The notes under the pieces: model-generated | Seen by the model: the letters and a program-made list of their open reading frames with translations, nothing else | The model's database searches: none | Told to the model about the DNA's origin: nothing | Program-made: the position numbers and the translations under genes | Part shown: piece after piece, positions 11,104 to 24,165 of the stretch | Position numbering within the stretch: the first letter of the stretch is position 1 | Layout of the letters: each line of letters begins with the position of its first letter | Assembly (NCBI GenBank): GCA_963693305.1 | Contig: OY855903.1 | Location: 20,409,755 to 20,473,754 of the forward strand | Source: Meandrina meandrites | Taxonomy: Eukaryota > Cnidaria > Anthozoa > Scleractinia > Meandrinidae | Length of the DNA: 64,000 nt | Direction of reading: 5' to 3'

Positions 11104-12449
11104 TTAGTGATACTAATAATACACAGCTTCGATAAAGAATTTATGATCATGTTCTTTGTGGCCTTCAAATCCTTTCATCCGAGTAATATATTTATCTTAA
11201 AATTAATTTTTGGTAGATTAATGAAGAATCGTTCTACGCAGGCGAGGTTTGATAAAGGTATTCAAATTTTTGGGCTGACAAGGTGCATGGTTATCTTTTG
11301 TCACCTTGTTAACAATAATTATTTCGCTTTTAGAAAGACAGCTGGAATATCTATACAAAGTTAGAATTCGTTCTCGATCCACCTTAAGGGATTTTGGCAT
11401 CATCATTTTCCATATCACATTACGGTTCTTAGGCCCTATCAAATTCAATTGAAAGTGGAAACGGCAAAATACGAACTGCTCACGGTTTGTTAAACAAACC
11501 CAAACAAAGTAGCGAGAATCAAAACAATCGCGCACGAATTGAAGAATCAACTAACGTAACGCTAATGATATTTACACATTGGTGTAGCTGACCGGATCTG
11601 TATACTGTATTGTTTGTATCATGAAGTTTCTCGTCCACCAAACAATTTGTAGCCGAGCTATCGCTACACTTGATCTAAATTCGCAAGAAAAATGAGTATC
11701 CAAGATGGACTGTCCAACTGGCCCGGATGGGAATTAAACTTCAATAAACACTACATCGTTTAAACATGACCTCTTTTCTAATCCATTCAATATCCTTTAG
11801 AAATGCTCTCGCCTTTTAGTGACGGAGTCTCAATAAGAAGGGAACCGTTATTTAGAAACTACTGTATCTCTATCCATGAATGTTTACACTAGCAGTACTA
11901 ATAGATGTAATTATTTAACGAAAAACTAAGTCAGTGTGAATACTTTATTGCCTAGCAAAGGCTTTGAGAATATGTCTAACACACAAATGAACGAGAATTT
12001 GAATTGTTGTTACACGGCTTTTTCCCTTTCAAAATCTTTTTTTTCCGCAGCTTTTTAGTTTTTGTTCAGAATTGCGTGTATCATCAGTAAGACAGCAAAA
12101 CGCGACAAACACATTAAGAACACAGAATAACGCTTCATCCCATTGGTTAAATCTACGACTACACAAAATTGTTCAAATGAATGGCATTGCCTGTTAATGA
12201 ACCTTGAATTTTCAGCATCACGTCATAAACTTGTTTTTACTAGAACTTCTTTAAGCAAAGAAGAACAAAAAAGTTGGTTTGGTTTGAAGAAGAAGAAGAA
12301 AACATTTTGCTTGAATTCTGAAAGCAACAAACAAAGATTCAATAGGCTGACGGTGTAAGCTTGCAGTTTAGCTCGACTGGTTATTCGTCTTTATGCTTTG
12401 CTAATTTTGATATTTAATCTCACACTTGTTTTTCTTTGCTACCTTTTAG

Positions 12450-12500
12450 ATTTCTGCTGTTTTCTCTCGGACAAAACCAGGACACTGAGTTACTTCAAAG
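12450..12500 (+). other. Putative leader exon b, set 1 (gene B upstream)
   Basis: A 51-nt segment bounded by a pyrimidine-rich acceptor (CTTTTAG) and a GTAAAC donor, ending ACTGAGTTACTTCAAAG. It follows a donor-like GTAAGC at 12355. The same arrangement recurs at 14028-14068, 59199-59249 and 60767-60807. A non-coding 5' leader exon is the simplest reading, but no transcript is available. Confidence 0.35.
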
Positions 12501-14027
12501 GTAAACTATTTCGATAATTTATGTTTAACCGAGTGTTATGTTCAGATGACACGGTAAAAATTCGTCTGCAGTGTTGTGTGCGTGCAATTTATTAACTTTT
12601 GTTTAACCGAGAATTTTTTTATCAGCAATAATGAAATCAGTGTTATGTGAAGAAAAGATCTTCACTTTCAACAAACGGCTAAAATATCACGGAAAAAAAA
12701 GAGCCATTCCTTGACCATTTTTAACAAAATATCAGCCGTGAAGTTGTAGTTTATAGCATTCGCAGGTCTAACAAGGTTTTGTATAACTGTATATAAAAAC
12801 CCAGACGATAACTTAATGTTCCCAAAAGGTCCAGTTTTTACTTAGCTTATATTTCTCGGGAGGAGAAATCTTATCTCAATAAAACCAGCCCAGCTTAAAG
12901 ATAGAAAATTTGTGAGTTTTATGCGAGTTTGTTCACGATTAATTTTGAAAGTAACTCCGCGTAATTGCTTTGTGATCTTAACTAAGTTGCACAGAAGGAA
13001 GAAAATTATGGGCAATAACATAACATTTCGCTTTTCGCTGTAAGCCAAGACGTCCATAGACCTTTGTAGCAAAGTAGGCTACCAGAAAGAAAAGGAACTG
13101 TTTTGCGTTCTTCGAATAAACTTTATCATCAAGAACTCAAAAGTTAATTCGCGATCAAAATGCGTCAAAAAGCTTTATTATCAAATATCGAGGAAATGTT
13201 CATATATATTCTCTGTAGACCACTGAACCACGAGCGAGATCAGAAATTTTTTTAAAAGTAAACGGAACAGACTCAGGTAAAGGCTAAGTTAATCTACATG
13301 ATAACTCACTGAAAATAAATTATACACAAGGAAATACATGGATACAGAGTTGATCATACGGTTGTTACGTCGCTTTCTTCTTGAGGGTTCTTATATAGGG
13401 TTTATATAGATTCATATAGATATTCTTATAATAAAACTGTTGAAAGTCGCAAAAACAAATTAAAGCTTAACTTGTTTTTCAGCATTTACCTGGAAAAAGG
13501 AAAACGATATTTTATCTCAAGTTTTCAGTCGCCCGACTTTGCTCGGGATTTCGCTCAAATCAGCAGTGGCTAAAACAAATTAAAGCTTAACTTGTTTCTC
13601 AGCATTTACCTGGAAAAAAGAAAACGATATTTAATCTTAAGTTTTCAGTCGCCCGACTTTGCTTGGAATTTCGCTATAATCAGCAGTAGGAAATGTAAAC
13701 GTGGCACACCAAGCATGATCGATGGAAGGCTTCATCCTATTGGCCAAATCCACGACTAAACATTAACAACGCCTTCTGGCCAATAGCATTACGTGTTAGA
13801 ATATATGTTGTTTTACGAACTTAGCTTGTTCTGACCAGTAACTCATTAAACAAACAAGGAAAAAACACAGTTAACATATTTACGGTTCTGATCATCGACA
13901 ATAAGGATTCAAGAAACTGACGATGTAAGTTGTCATTTGCTTCGGCTTATTATTTTTTTTTTTTTTCAATCCTGTGCTCGTTTTGATGTTAGATCTCACA
14001 CTCGTTTTTCATCATTTTGCCATTTAG

Positions 14028-14068
14028 CTTTCTATTTCCGTCAATCCAGACGCTGAGTTACTTCAAAG
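14028..14068 (+). other. Putative leader exon b, set 2 (gene B upstream)
   Basis: A 41-nt exon-like segment (CATTTAG acceptor, GTAAAT donor) ending GCTGAGTTACTTCAAAG, preceded by a donor GTAAGT at 13925. It is an internal duplicate of the set at 12355-12500, so gene B may have two alternative leaders. Confidence 0.35.
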
Positions 14069-15466
14069 GTAAATAACTTTAGATATATTTCACAGTATAA
14101 TGTTCATGCACTTGTTATGGCAAAAATGCTTCCAAAGTTTTAATCAAAGAAAGGAACATTAACCTCGAGCATTAAGCTAGTGTAGAAAAACACTGAATTT
14201 GAAACCCATTTTGCACGAAATAATACCATGTTTGATTTGATTAGTTTTTATTCGACATAATATAATATATTAATATAATATATTACTTCGAAGTCAGGCT
14301 AAGAACGAATATAAAAGATGTTCACCTCGTGCCGTGAACGAGTTTATAGAAACACTTTCAAATTTGAAACTCAGGAATAAACTAATTTGACAGACAAAAG
14401 TCATTTAGACCATCAGATTATACTCTGCATTCCTTGAGCCAGATTTCTGTGAAAAGGAACATGCTTTCAATTAAAAAACCAAGATAACCGATGATCATAT
14501 TTTGTCGAGTGGATCCGTTGAGTACTCCTCAACTCAAGGCTTTCAAGATTTGTTTCGGCGTGTTTTACGGAGCAATTTCCAACACGTCAAAAGGAATAGC
14601 AACACGACTTTTAGCACAAACGTTCTCGGTTTTTTGCTACGATCTGAGAACATCCACCACGTGCAGAGCCACTGAGTAAGGTGTTAGTTAGAAGTAAATC
14701 TTTTAATGCTCGACAGTAATTCTAACGTAGCAAAGTAGAACATAGCTGACAAACAGAAAAAATAGAAATTATAATTATGCTCGATTGTTTTGCGTCAACC
14801 AGAACTCGAATTTTTACGATAAAAAATGGGTAAAAAAGCTTTGTATGAGTATATTTGCGACACGAAATACTGGTCGAGATCGCGAATAAGCAGATAAGCA
14901 AAATAAAAATTTGACATTATTTTTTCATGCATTCCACATTGATTTAGAGTGTTATGTTACATGTTGAAAGTATTGCTTTTATTCTCCAAGTCAGTTCGAA
15001 AATGAGTACCAATTGTAACGTTTCGATTTTTTATTTTTTATTTTCTTTGGTCAAAACAAGATGACTTCTTGTTTCATTTCTAATGTCGGTATGTAACCAA
15101 CCTTTGAACGTGTATTAACGTTTCACTTACAACAAAGCAAAACAAATACGAAATAAAAGAGTACGTGTCATTGGTTAATCTGAAATTGGCCTAGCCAATG
15201 AGGCTGCTCGTCTTATTTTGTTTTTCTGCACGTAATCAACCCTCGAACGTGTACTAACGTGTCACTTCATTACAACAAAGCAGAGCAAACATAAAATGAA
15301 AGAGTGCGTGTCATTGGATGATTCAGAATTGATCCAGCCAATAAAACCGCTCGTCTTATTTTTGCGTTCCACATGTAACCTTGTTCAAAACAGGTTTTTA
15401 CGGGAAACTCGTTTACTAGAGAGATAAATATCTCTGTTACATCATTGTTGTATCATTTTCCTTCAG

Positions 15467-15486
15467 TTTATGCCAACAGGAACAAG
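15467..15486 (+). other. Putative 20-nt mini-exon, gene B leader
   Basis: TTCCTTCAG acceptor, then 20 nt ending CCAACAGGAACAAG, then a GTAGGA donor. The same 20-nt block with AG/GT borders occurs at 21727-21746 and 62002-62021. It is about 360 bp before the start codon of B. Confidence 0.4.
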
Positions 15487-15848
15487 GTAGGAACGTTACC
15501 AACTAAGCTTGATAACTGCATGTTAGAGGAATATAATTTGGTTCTGCTCTTATTGCTAAATTTATAAGAACTGCTCGCAAGTTCCTCAATTTTGTAACCA
15601 AGAAAAAACTGTGTCATTCTTAGTCAGTTTATAGCTTTTTGTGATAAGTGCATTTCAATCATGCGAATAACAAGAAAAATGCCAAATTCATTTTGTTAAT
15701 GCTGTACTGGGTAAAGAATTAGCCAAAGTTCGAGAAAAAAATGTCGCAAATCGCAGTAAATATTTCCTTTACTGTAAGTATCTATCATCATTATTTACCT
15801 CTTGTATCATATCTTTCATATCCCGCACAGGTCAGAAGATAACTGAAG

Positions 15849-18503
15849 ATGGCGCTATCTCGTATGAACGTTTCGCCGACCATCATGTTATGTTTGCTGA
15901 TTATACCGCTGATCACCTTGTGCTATGCAGCGAACAACAACAGCAGCGGTAAACCAAGCGGCAACATGGTAAGTTCATTTGCGCTTTCTTTCATGCGTTT
16001 CCCTGTTAATAAATGTTTGTGGAAGAGTGGGATATAACAAATTCTTTAAGAGCAGAAAGAAAGTGAAATTAGAAGAAATCGCTCGATATCTACAAGAGAA
16101 ATAACACTGGGTCTCAATAGCTCTACAACAAAATAATGAGTTTTTTGTTTTTGCTCTCTACATTTAGGGTACTCAACAGTTTCCTTATGGACCATGTGGT
16201 TATGGTGCTTGCGTTTGCGCCCCTGGAATCCCAGGTATCCCAGGGAGCCCTGGACCTGCGGGACCAGCAGGCACTGCGGGTTCACCCGGCCCTCAAGGAT
16301 CCACGGGACCACGAGGAGACAAAGGTGACGCAGGCAAACAAGGAAGTGAAGGCCCGCCAGGCCCCAAGGGACCTGCAGGGTCATTGGGATCTCAAGGGTC
16401 CACAGGCCCGGCGGGTCCAAGAGGAACCAAAGGTGATGCGGGTGCTAAAGGAAGCCAAGGCCCTCCTGGACCACAAGGACCCCCAGGGACATTGATAGGT
16501 AACTGGAAACAGTGCGTGTTTAAAAATCTGAACGATGACAAGGACACTGGATTGATCAAGGTAAATATTAAACAGGCATCCTTCATTCAACGTGGAGCCT
16601 ATAAGTTTTGTTACAGCTGGATCAATCGCAAAGGTGTATGGCAACCCAAGGCAAAAAGTGAAAACGTCGTTGAGCCCACAACAAAACTAAGGGGTGCTAA
16701 GAAACGAAATTTTGTATATATTTGTAAAATATGAATGTAACTCTTATATTGACAAAGAAAAGATTGACACTGTTCAGAATTATACTTATCTAGGAACGCG
16801 AATTTCTTCATCTGGAAATTTCACACTTTCGCTGGATCACTTGAGAGAAAAGGCTCTTCATGCTCTCTTTGCTTTAAGACGGCACGTTGACTTTAGCAGT
16901 TTAAAACCCTCTCTTGCTTGCAAAATTTTTGACACGATGATTTCACCCATTTTGACTTATAATAGCGAAGCCTGGGGTGTCTTTGCTAAATCAGATTTCA
17001 AGTCTTGGGACACTTCACCGATTGAAAAAAGTCACTTACAATTTTGCAAACGTTACTTACAAGTTAATAACAAGGCATCTAATATTGCATGCCGGGCTGA
17101 AATGGGTCGATTCCCTTTAACCTTTGATATAAATAAACGAATTCTTAAGTACATAAGTTATCTTCAAAACAAAGATCAAAACTCCTTCGTCGTGCAATCA
17201 CTGATAATGTCAATAGATTTGAACGGTAATGGTAAAAATAGTTTCTATTCCAATCTTATAAATATGCTCAATTATTATGACATTTCCTTTAACTTTAATC
17301 ATGACACTTTAGATGACACTAAGATAACATACCTTGTAGATCAAATGAAAAAGAAATATATCGCCTATTGGAAACATTCCCTCTGTAATTCTCAAAAGCT
17401 AGAATTCTATAATAATTTTAAAGACAGTTATACACCTTCGCCCTATTTAGATTTGACTAGAAAAAATCCTAATCGAAAAACACTTGTGAAACTTAGAATA
17501 AGTAATCACAAACTCCTGATTGAAACAGGAAGATATAACAACATCCCCAGAAGTGACAGACTATGCACTATTTGTGGGCATAATGTTGAAGATGAAACCC
17601 ATTTACTATTTCACTGCCCAAGATATTCATCACTTAGAGAGAACTTTTTCAGTAAAATAGATCATGTAATTTCGAATCCCAAGCAGTTATCAATTTCAGC
17701 CTTGATTGTGCAATTAATGAACTCCACTGACTATTATGTTAATATGCAATTAGTGCAGTTTATATCGTCCTGTTTTGAAATGAGAGACAAATTGTTATCA
17801 ATTTCTTGATCACTGATTATTTGATTAGTTTTGTTTAATGACTTTTTATTGTAAAATTGTTATTGTTATTATTATTGTTATGCTTTTGCAATACTGTAAT
17901 GTTTTATGGTCATGCAAATAAAGCGCAAGTGTTGTTGTTGTTGTGGCATAAAACAAAGTAATAAATACAATCTCGAACTTTCAAGTCTAACATGACTTTT
18001 CTAAAGTTGTACTGAAATATTTTTCATGGTTTTTATCTTTTCGTGATCACGGTAGTGTGGTCAACTTGAAGCTGTCTCTAATTTACTAGCCTAACATTTT
18101 TTTAATTTTGATTCCTAAAAGTTGATCTTTTTTAATTCTATAGGAATGTGTTTTCAAGAAAAAGTCAGAAAAAACGGCACTGCGTGTCTTTTGGAATGGC
18201 AACCTTCGCCTCTATAATTGTCATGGTTGCTGCCGGCGATGGTATTTCACCTTCAATGGCGCTGAGTGCTCGGCTCCGGCGGCGATTGATGGTATAGTCT
18301 ACATGATACACGGAAATGGCGACAAAAAGAACTTGCACCGTGTACGGCAAATAGAAGGAGTGTGTGAGAAAATCCACAAGGGCAACGTGCGCGTTGGATT
18401 TTGGGTCGGTAACTGCGCTGGTTACGGGTCTGCTGATGCCAAAACGGGCTGGAACTCAGTGTCCCGGATCTACGTGGAAGAAGTACCACCCCCACAGGCT
18501 TAA
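15849..18503 (+). CDS. CTHRC1-like secreted collagen-repeat protein, copy B (290 aa, 3 exons)
   Basis: Predicted secreted extracellular-matrix protein. Coding exons are 15849-15968, 16168-16560 and 18144-18503, all phase 0 with GTAAGT or GTAAAT donors and AG acceptors. Residues 1-27 form a signal peptide ending CYA. Exon 2 has about 30 uninterrupted Gly-X-Y triplets between a Cys-rich [12 protein letters not shown] lead and a WKQCVF stretch. Exon 3 is the CTHRC1 C-terminal domain ([42 protein letters not shown]). In vertebrates CTHRC1 is a secreted glycoprotein linked to Wnt signalling and matrix turnover; the role in cnidarians is not known. An upstream acceptor at 15829-15830 places 18 nt of leader before the ATG. 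Intron 2 hosts a LINE fragment in the same orientation, which may affect splicing. The gene appears intact. Confidence 0.85.
16690..17946 (+). mobile_element. 5'-truncated LINE in intron 2 of gene B
   Basis: An open frame (about 16694-17809) encodes the C-terminal third of a LINE polyprotein. It has a [12 protein letters not shown] block typical of the post-RT region, an [10 protein letters not shown] segment, and a zf-RVT zinc knuckle with CTICG and HLLFHCPRY near its end. The palm motifs and endonuclease are absent. The 3' UTR ends at a (GTT)n microsatellite tail at about 17929-17944, as in CR1/L2-like elements. The frame is undamaged over 370 codons, so the insertion looks recent. The exact 5' border is not visible. 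Confidence 0.75.
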
Positions 18504-18762
18504 AAAAGAGAATTCTGAAACATTTTTGTAAGAGGGTTAGAGTTAAGTTAAGGCGCTTAAAAGTTAACTGTGAACAGAATAATCATTAAGAAATCTGATA
18601 AACGGACATTAAAAATGGTTTATATGTGTGGTAAGCAAACAGGTTGATCAAAGTTGATTGAAATTGCGACAATGTTGTGAAATAAGGCCACTAGATCACG
18701 TTCTTGAACGATGTAGAGCATAAAGTAATGTTTTTTTTTTGTAATAGTACGGGGAATACGCA

Positions 18763-18768
18763 AATAAA
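18763..18768 (+). terminator. Poly(A) signal AATAAA of gene B
   Basis: Located about 260 bp after the stop of gene B in a context shared with copies A and C. Confidence 0.6.
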
Positions 18769-19312
18769 GACGAGGTAATTGAATACCCAAGAAGTGGGTG
18801 GTGTCAGAGAAACGTTTCGTTAGTTTTGTTACGGCAGTCGACTGAATTTGCAGGTTCTTGAAAGTTCGTTTATCCATAGAATCTGCTGGAGCAAAAGCCA
18901 TCGTTTGGCACGGCGGAGTCACAGAACTAAACATTGAAACTAATTCTGGAGTGATTTTAAAAAAAGAGTTTCAGTTACACAGATATAAGATTATATAAGA
19001 AAGAATGCCGCTCAAACTTGAAATGTTAGATGTCGTATGTTAACATTAAAATATATCAAAATCACCCAAGTACCAATTTTTTACCTTGACTAAAAACGAA
19101 GCTACTGCTTTAAAACATTTTTGTTTTGTTTTCAATCGTTTACAAAGTACCAATGATAGAGCGTTTTATAAACGTTTGGGGTCTGGGCCCTGGGGTTTAT
19201 CAATGGACAATTGAATTGGGCGGGTGAATGTCGCTGAAGCCCTAAAACACTCAGGTCCTGTCAGGTCCTGCTTTTATTTCTCTCACGGCTGTTTTTAAGG
19301 ATGGTTTTCGCA
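18769..19312. other. 3' flank of gene B
   Basis: Sequence shared with the flanks of copies A and C; no gene seen. Confidence 0.4.
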
Positions 19313-19535
19313 AGCGACATAACCACAAGCATAAGCAAGGATAGCGGCGACTAAGCATAAAAACTGATAAGCACAGGCATAAGAAGAATTAAGACACTCC
19401 AGTTCTTCTCATGTTGCCCCATTATGAATCACTGTGACATGAGCATAAACACAGGAAGAACGAACAGTTGTGTTTTTCTTATACTTACCCTTGTGTTCAT
19501 GCCGCGGCGATTGCTTGGCTTGCACTTATGTCGCT
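19313..19535. mobile_element. Fold-back MITE
   Basis: Inverted ends AGCGACATAA (19313-19322) and TTATGTCGCT (19526-19535) with extended imperfect complementarity inward (ACAAGCATAAGCAA versus TTGCTTGGCTTGCA). A solo related arm is at about 2450-2500. No coding capacity. Confidence 0.5.
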
Positions 19536-20784
19536 GGTGAAAGCTCGCGGCCACTATTTTCAAAGATGGGCAAACATGGCGCGAAATATTGAAAGTCTAT
19601 AAACTGACAATATCCCACGATACAGTTTGCTGATCAAATGTGAATTAAAGAAGACGAACTCAGAAAACATGCAGTCAGTAGCATGCACCTCCATGGCCAA
19701 TGACAAATGTGAGCGCTGGCAAGATTTCCAGCGCGCGCTTCGTCGAAACTTTGAGAAGAATTTCTATAACTTGGTTAAAAACACAGAAATGGTTTCTTTT
19801 TATTTTAGAAAGCACTGCAAGGAAAAGAAAGAAAAATTATTCGGTAATTTTGATTTTCAAAATGTAAATCCTCTTTGCTCGCACCATTATTACGTTAACA
19901 GCTCGTTCCAGTTCAGTGTTTCTATCGAGTTTTATCGAAGTTTGGCGCGTGCTTTATTACAGGAAGTTTTCAAAATTAGTTTAAGACAGAAACAATGTTT
20001 TCTTGGTTTACGTTTTGACATAAGGGAAAACCTGAAATTTGTTTATTTTTTAATCAAGGAAATGCGTTACATATGAAAATAAAACATAGTCGGTAAAATA
20101 AGGCTTGACGGGATAAGAACGTATAGAACCCATTACGTTTATGAAGGGTGGTGCAAACGGTCTATAACTGAGTAATGAAGTAACTGAGAGCTGGAATGCG
20201 CGCTCGAAAACTTTAAAGTTTTATAAATTGTTAATCAACTATTCTGTCAGTCTTTTCTCTGCAATAACGAAGTGTATGCTGATTGAGAACGAATTTTCGA
20301 TAGAAGGGGCATTTGTTCGCCTGGTATGTGCCAATGACGGGGCATTTTTAACACTGAACCATATCAGTGTCCCCACGTATCTGGGAGTTGCTCAAAACAG
20401 GGACGTCACAAACGATCACAAACGATCCCGCAATACAGGAATCAGCAAATCAGAGTAGCTAGATAGTTGTCGCGTCATTACGCTTTCCCCAAAAGGCTCC
20501 TGAAGTCATCTAGTACTCTGAGTTTCAGGTTGGATCCCGCTTCGTGGGAATATGATCAGTACATTACTTAACCAAGCCATGCGACATATCAAATTTCAGT
20601 ACACCAGTAACTCTATTCAGTGAAACCTCAAAGAGCTGAAAAGTTATTGAAAATCCTTTAAGGCTTAAGCTAACTGATGTTTCAGCTCTAAAATGTTGCA
20701 AGTTATGAAGCCTAGTGATCATGCGCGGCAGGTTTCAGCGAATTGATAAGTAAGCAACAGTGGACTTCCTCATTCTCTACCCAG
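19536..20784. other. Intergenic upstream of gene C
   Basis: No gene supported. About 20100-20780 is paralogous to about 31800-32930 upstream of gene D. A 149-codon open frame at 19627-20076 lacks an ATG start, recognisable domains and a paralogue. Confidence 0.4.
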
Positions 20785-20909
20785 TATAAATTCTGTTACA
20801 CACTGATAAAGATCCATTCGGTCTATGCTACGAAGTGCCAGTTGACGTTGGAAGTGACAGAGTTTGTTACAAAAAGTTCGCAGTTTGATATTTTGTGTTG
20901 TTGAAGAAG
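20785..20909 (+). promoter_or_regulatory. Putative TATA box and leader exon of gene C
   Basis: TATAAA at 20785-20790 precedes a conserved stretch ending TTGAAGAAG at 20909, directly followed by a consensus GTAAGT donor. The same stretch is present upstream of gene D, ending at 33055 with the same donor. The start of transcription would be expected about 30 bp after the TATA box. In the D copy the TATA is changed to AAATAGA. Confidence 0.45.
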
Positions 20910-21090
20910 GTAAGTCACTGTTTATTGGAGATATCAGTGTAAATCATGTAAGCAAGTTTTCCTTTTTTGAAGTTTTTGTTTATTTCAAACTGGTTCGTCT
21001 TCTTCGACACGTGACTATGTTGTTAGCAACTTGACTAAAACAAGAAAGAAGCGGACTTTTCTTTATTTATTACGCTGTCATTGGTCAATT

Positions 21091-21492
21091 GGCCATGTTC
21101 TAAACGAGCAGGGGACTGGGTACGAACATATTTTTTCTTGGTACGAATATTCAATATCAATTGAATTGAAAATGGGGCACGTCATCTGAAAGAACATCCA
21201 AAAATTAGTAAATTTACCAAATTTGACGGTTATTGGTTTAAACGCAAAGGCATGGTACACTTTTAAAATAAGAGAGCTTTGTATGGATTGGAGGACGCCT
21301 GTCCCTCCAATCCATACTAAGTGTACCATGCCTTTGGGTTTAAACCAATAACCGTGAAATTTAGTGAATTTACTAATTTTTGGATGCTCTTTCAGATGAC
21401 ATGCCCCATTTTTCAATTCAATCGATATTCAATGTTTGTACCGAAGAGAAAATATGTTCGTACCCAGTCCCCTGCTCGTTTAGAACATGGCT
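21091..21492. mobile_element. 402-bp fold-back MITE with AATT target duplication
   Basis: The arms are long inverted repeats: the left begins GGCCATGTTCTAAACGAGCA, and the right ends with the matching complement to CATGGCT. AATT flanks both sides (21087-21090 and 21493-21496). The paralogous segment near 33244 reads GGTCAATTTTGAAATT with one AATT and no insert, which is an empty site. No coding capacity. Confidence 0.8.
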
Positions 21493-21726
21493 AATTTTGA
21501 AATTATCCGATATTTTTATTTTTTGCGTGTAATCAGCTTGTGTTAAGATGTGTTGACATGAATCAGTCCGTCATTGGTCGATTCAGAATTCATCTTACCA
21601 ATGAGATTCTTCGTTTCTTGTTTGCATTTGACATGTAGCTATATTCAAAACGTGTTTTCACTTGAAACTTCTTCACGAGAGAGATGTAAAGTTCCATTAC
21701 ATCACTGTTGTATAATTTTCTTTCAG

Positions 21727-21746
21727 TTGATACCAACAGGAACAAC
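21727..21746 (+). other. Putative 20-nt mini-exon, gene C leader
   Basis: TTCTTTCAG acceptor, then TTGATACCAACAGGAACAAC, then a GTAGGG donor. It is equivalent to 15467-15486 and 62002-62021. In D (33525-33543) the donor GT is lost. Confidence 0.4.
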
Positions 21747-22571
21747 GTAGGGACTTTGTAATATTTACTTCTGATTGTATTGATATCCCGCACAGGTCAA
21801 AGGATATACAACGATGGCGCAAACTCATATCACGATTTCGCCGACCAGCATGTTATGTTTGCTGATTTTACCGCTGATCACCATGTGCTATGCGGCGAAC
21901 AACAACAGCAGCGGCAAACCAAGTGGCAGCACGGTAAGTTTATTGTGTTTAACTAGTAACTGCGCGTTCTTTAGTAAATATAATACCATTAATTTGTAAC
22001 CGACTTAGTCTGAACGCTGTAATGAAAGCAGGAAAAGAGCTTGATGGATTTACTTTGAAAGTCCGAGGGCGATAGTCTCCCGGGTACGATCCCGAGCTCG
22101 GGAGAGTCAATAAGAAGTTTATTATACGGTTCTCTTTACCGTGCTATTGCCCGCGTTCTGCCAGCCAGCTGGACAAAATTATATCACTCATCATGCCCGT
22201 AGACATTACGGGAAAATCCAACTCCGACTTATTTAGCCAATCACAGTGCACTTTATATCTGAACAACTTCTAGCCGTATTATAGCTGAGACTGCGCACTG
22301 AGGTTATTTAATTTGCAATTACATCTATCAAAATTCCATTGCTCTTAGCTGTAACTAATTATACAATAACCGAGATACTGCGTGCGTTGTGATGGGTTGA
22401 TGCCTGTCATCTAGACACATAGGTGACGTCACCACGTGGTGTGACTCGCGCACGTGATCAGATTTCATAGTCCAAGTCAGTCTTCTTGGCAAAGTTTTTC
22501 GAAACTTGCAACCATAACAACAAGAAAAAGCTCAGCTTAATTATAAATCTACATTGAGGAACAGTCTGCCA

Positions 22572-24162
22572 AATATTGTTCGCCTTTCGAGACATTTAAC
22601 TGGACTAAACAAGCTTGAAGTAGTCAGCGACTGATTTGAAATTTTTTATCGAAAGCTGTAAGCGTTTGTTCAATGCTCGATTAGTTTGACGACACTTCGA
22701 GAAAGCCATGAATAAAAATGGCAGTTTAACGCTTACTAACTTGAAGCTTACAGGGTTGAACGTACAAATGGAATAATGGTTATTATCTTAAGTATATATA
22801 TATTTAGAAAGTTAACGAAATGTTATATTTGAAATAGGAAAAACATGTTACTTAGGGTTTGAATTCATCGATTCATGTTAAAAGATTAGTGCGTTGTAGA
22901 CCATAGGAAGATCGTGCAAAAGCAAAAAAAGCCTAACTAAATTTTTTGCAGGCATCAAAAAAATTGTCTGGAGGAAGATGACACCGGAAAAAAAAGTTTT
23001 CACAAACAACGATACAGAAAAAAAATCGTTTGTCTTAGAAACATTTTCATCCCCAGCGTCCAAAGAAATAATGGTCCGCCTCATATAGATAGACAAGATA
23101 TAGAATGTATTCTAAATATCCTAAATACCATCAAAATATGCCAAAATATCGTTTTTGCAATTCCTTTGCAGTTTATGCAATACTGCTCAACAAAGATTTC
23201 AATTTCCTTAAACGTTTCGACAGAGGAGAGCGAAGAAAACATTGCGTGCAGAATGTAATTTAATTAAGCGAAATATTTTCACGTCTATTAAAGACTGCAA
23301 GCAGTTGAATGAAAGAGTTTTGTTTTCATGACTGAAAACAGCTTTCAAATAGTCAATACATGGAAATAACAATCAGATCAGAATTCAATAACTATTAAAG
23401 CGAGTTTTCATTCTGTCTTAACTACTTTTTGGCAAGTTTCAATATTTATGCAAATTTCGCGCTAACACACCAGTTTCGTTGTAAGCTCACTGAGTACTCC
23501 ATCACCACCGACATATACATTTTTCGAATTATCAGCGAAGATCGATCTCTTCTTTCCTTTCGGTGTAGCTGTTAACAGTCTTTTATCCATCACTTAGTGA
23601 ACTAATTTTCACCGGCTCTGAGCTCACTTCTATTTCAGCTCAATGTCAGCCTTGGTCAGCCGCAGTGCTGCAACTCTCGTTGTTGTCCGATATATCATGC
23701 TCAGGTCGGCAGTTATTTCTAATTTTCCCGTTAAAAGGATATCCTAAATCATTTGGCACGAGTTTCCATGATGTAGATTAGTAAATGGAGTGGTAAATAT
23801 TCACGAAGAACTATGTTTTCCAGCACGCTTTGTTCGCGTCTTTCATTCAGGTTAAAAGGTGAACAACGTGCCAAATATTTTGCCGCCTTTTCAAATGTCC
23901 AGATCATTTTTTTAACATGGTAAAAAAACTCTGAAGTAATACAGTGTTCTTACAAATTTCTGCGACAAGTAAGTTAACTCTCAACAAACCAAAACAAGTT
24001 TTTGCATGACTTTTTGCGTAAGAAGATCTCCAAATGAAGGGCAAAGGCAAACTCGTTCCCAGGCCTAATCTGGGCTTGATGGGTTTACTAATTTCGATTA
24101 GGTATGGATGTTTTTCATGGTGTTTATCTTTTCGTGATCACGGTAGTGTGGTGAACTTGTAG
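22572..24162 (+). repeat. 1,591-bp direct repeat X, left copy
   Basis: Identical as far as read to 29004-30594, at a constant offset of 6,432 bp. It comes from intron 2 of the CTHRC1-like gene: its right end (GTGATCACGGTAGTGTGG) matches the 3' part of intron 2 in gene B near 18043, and its left part resembles intron 2 of E near 63600-63750. It contains a copy of the dispersed repeat seen at 4100-4760. Confidence 0.9.
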
Positions 24163-24165
24163 ACC

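Larger units (their letters stand above)
11104..16560 (+). repeat. Segmental duplication, copy 1 (upstream and 5' half of gene B)
   Basis: This stretch is paralogous to 53932-54360 plus 58340-63167. Shared landmarks in order include GCTTCGATAAAGAATTTATGA (truncated here), the two leader-exon pairs, the mini-exon, and coding exons 1 and 2 of B versus E. The E-side copy carries about 4 kb of extra mobile DNA between 54360 and 58340. Confidence 0.75.

Noticed and set aside
16046..16644. Long minus-strand and off-frame ORFs over collagen exons (also 35109-35435, 62698-63251)
   Set aside because: Gly-X-Y codons are GC-rich and periodic, so other frames stay open by chance; they are shadows of the true exons.
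19627..20076. 149-codon frame upstream of gene C
   Set aside because: It begins at CTG, not ATG, shows no known domain, and is not kept as a frame in the paralogous DNA upstream of D.
22878..23096. 72-codon minus-strand frame, repeated at 29310-29528
   Set aside because: It appears twice only because repeat X is duplicated; it lies in intron sequence with no domain.
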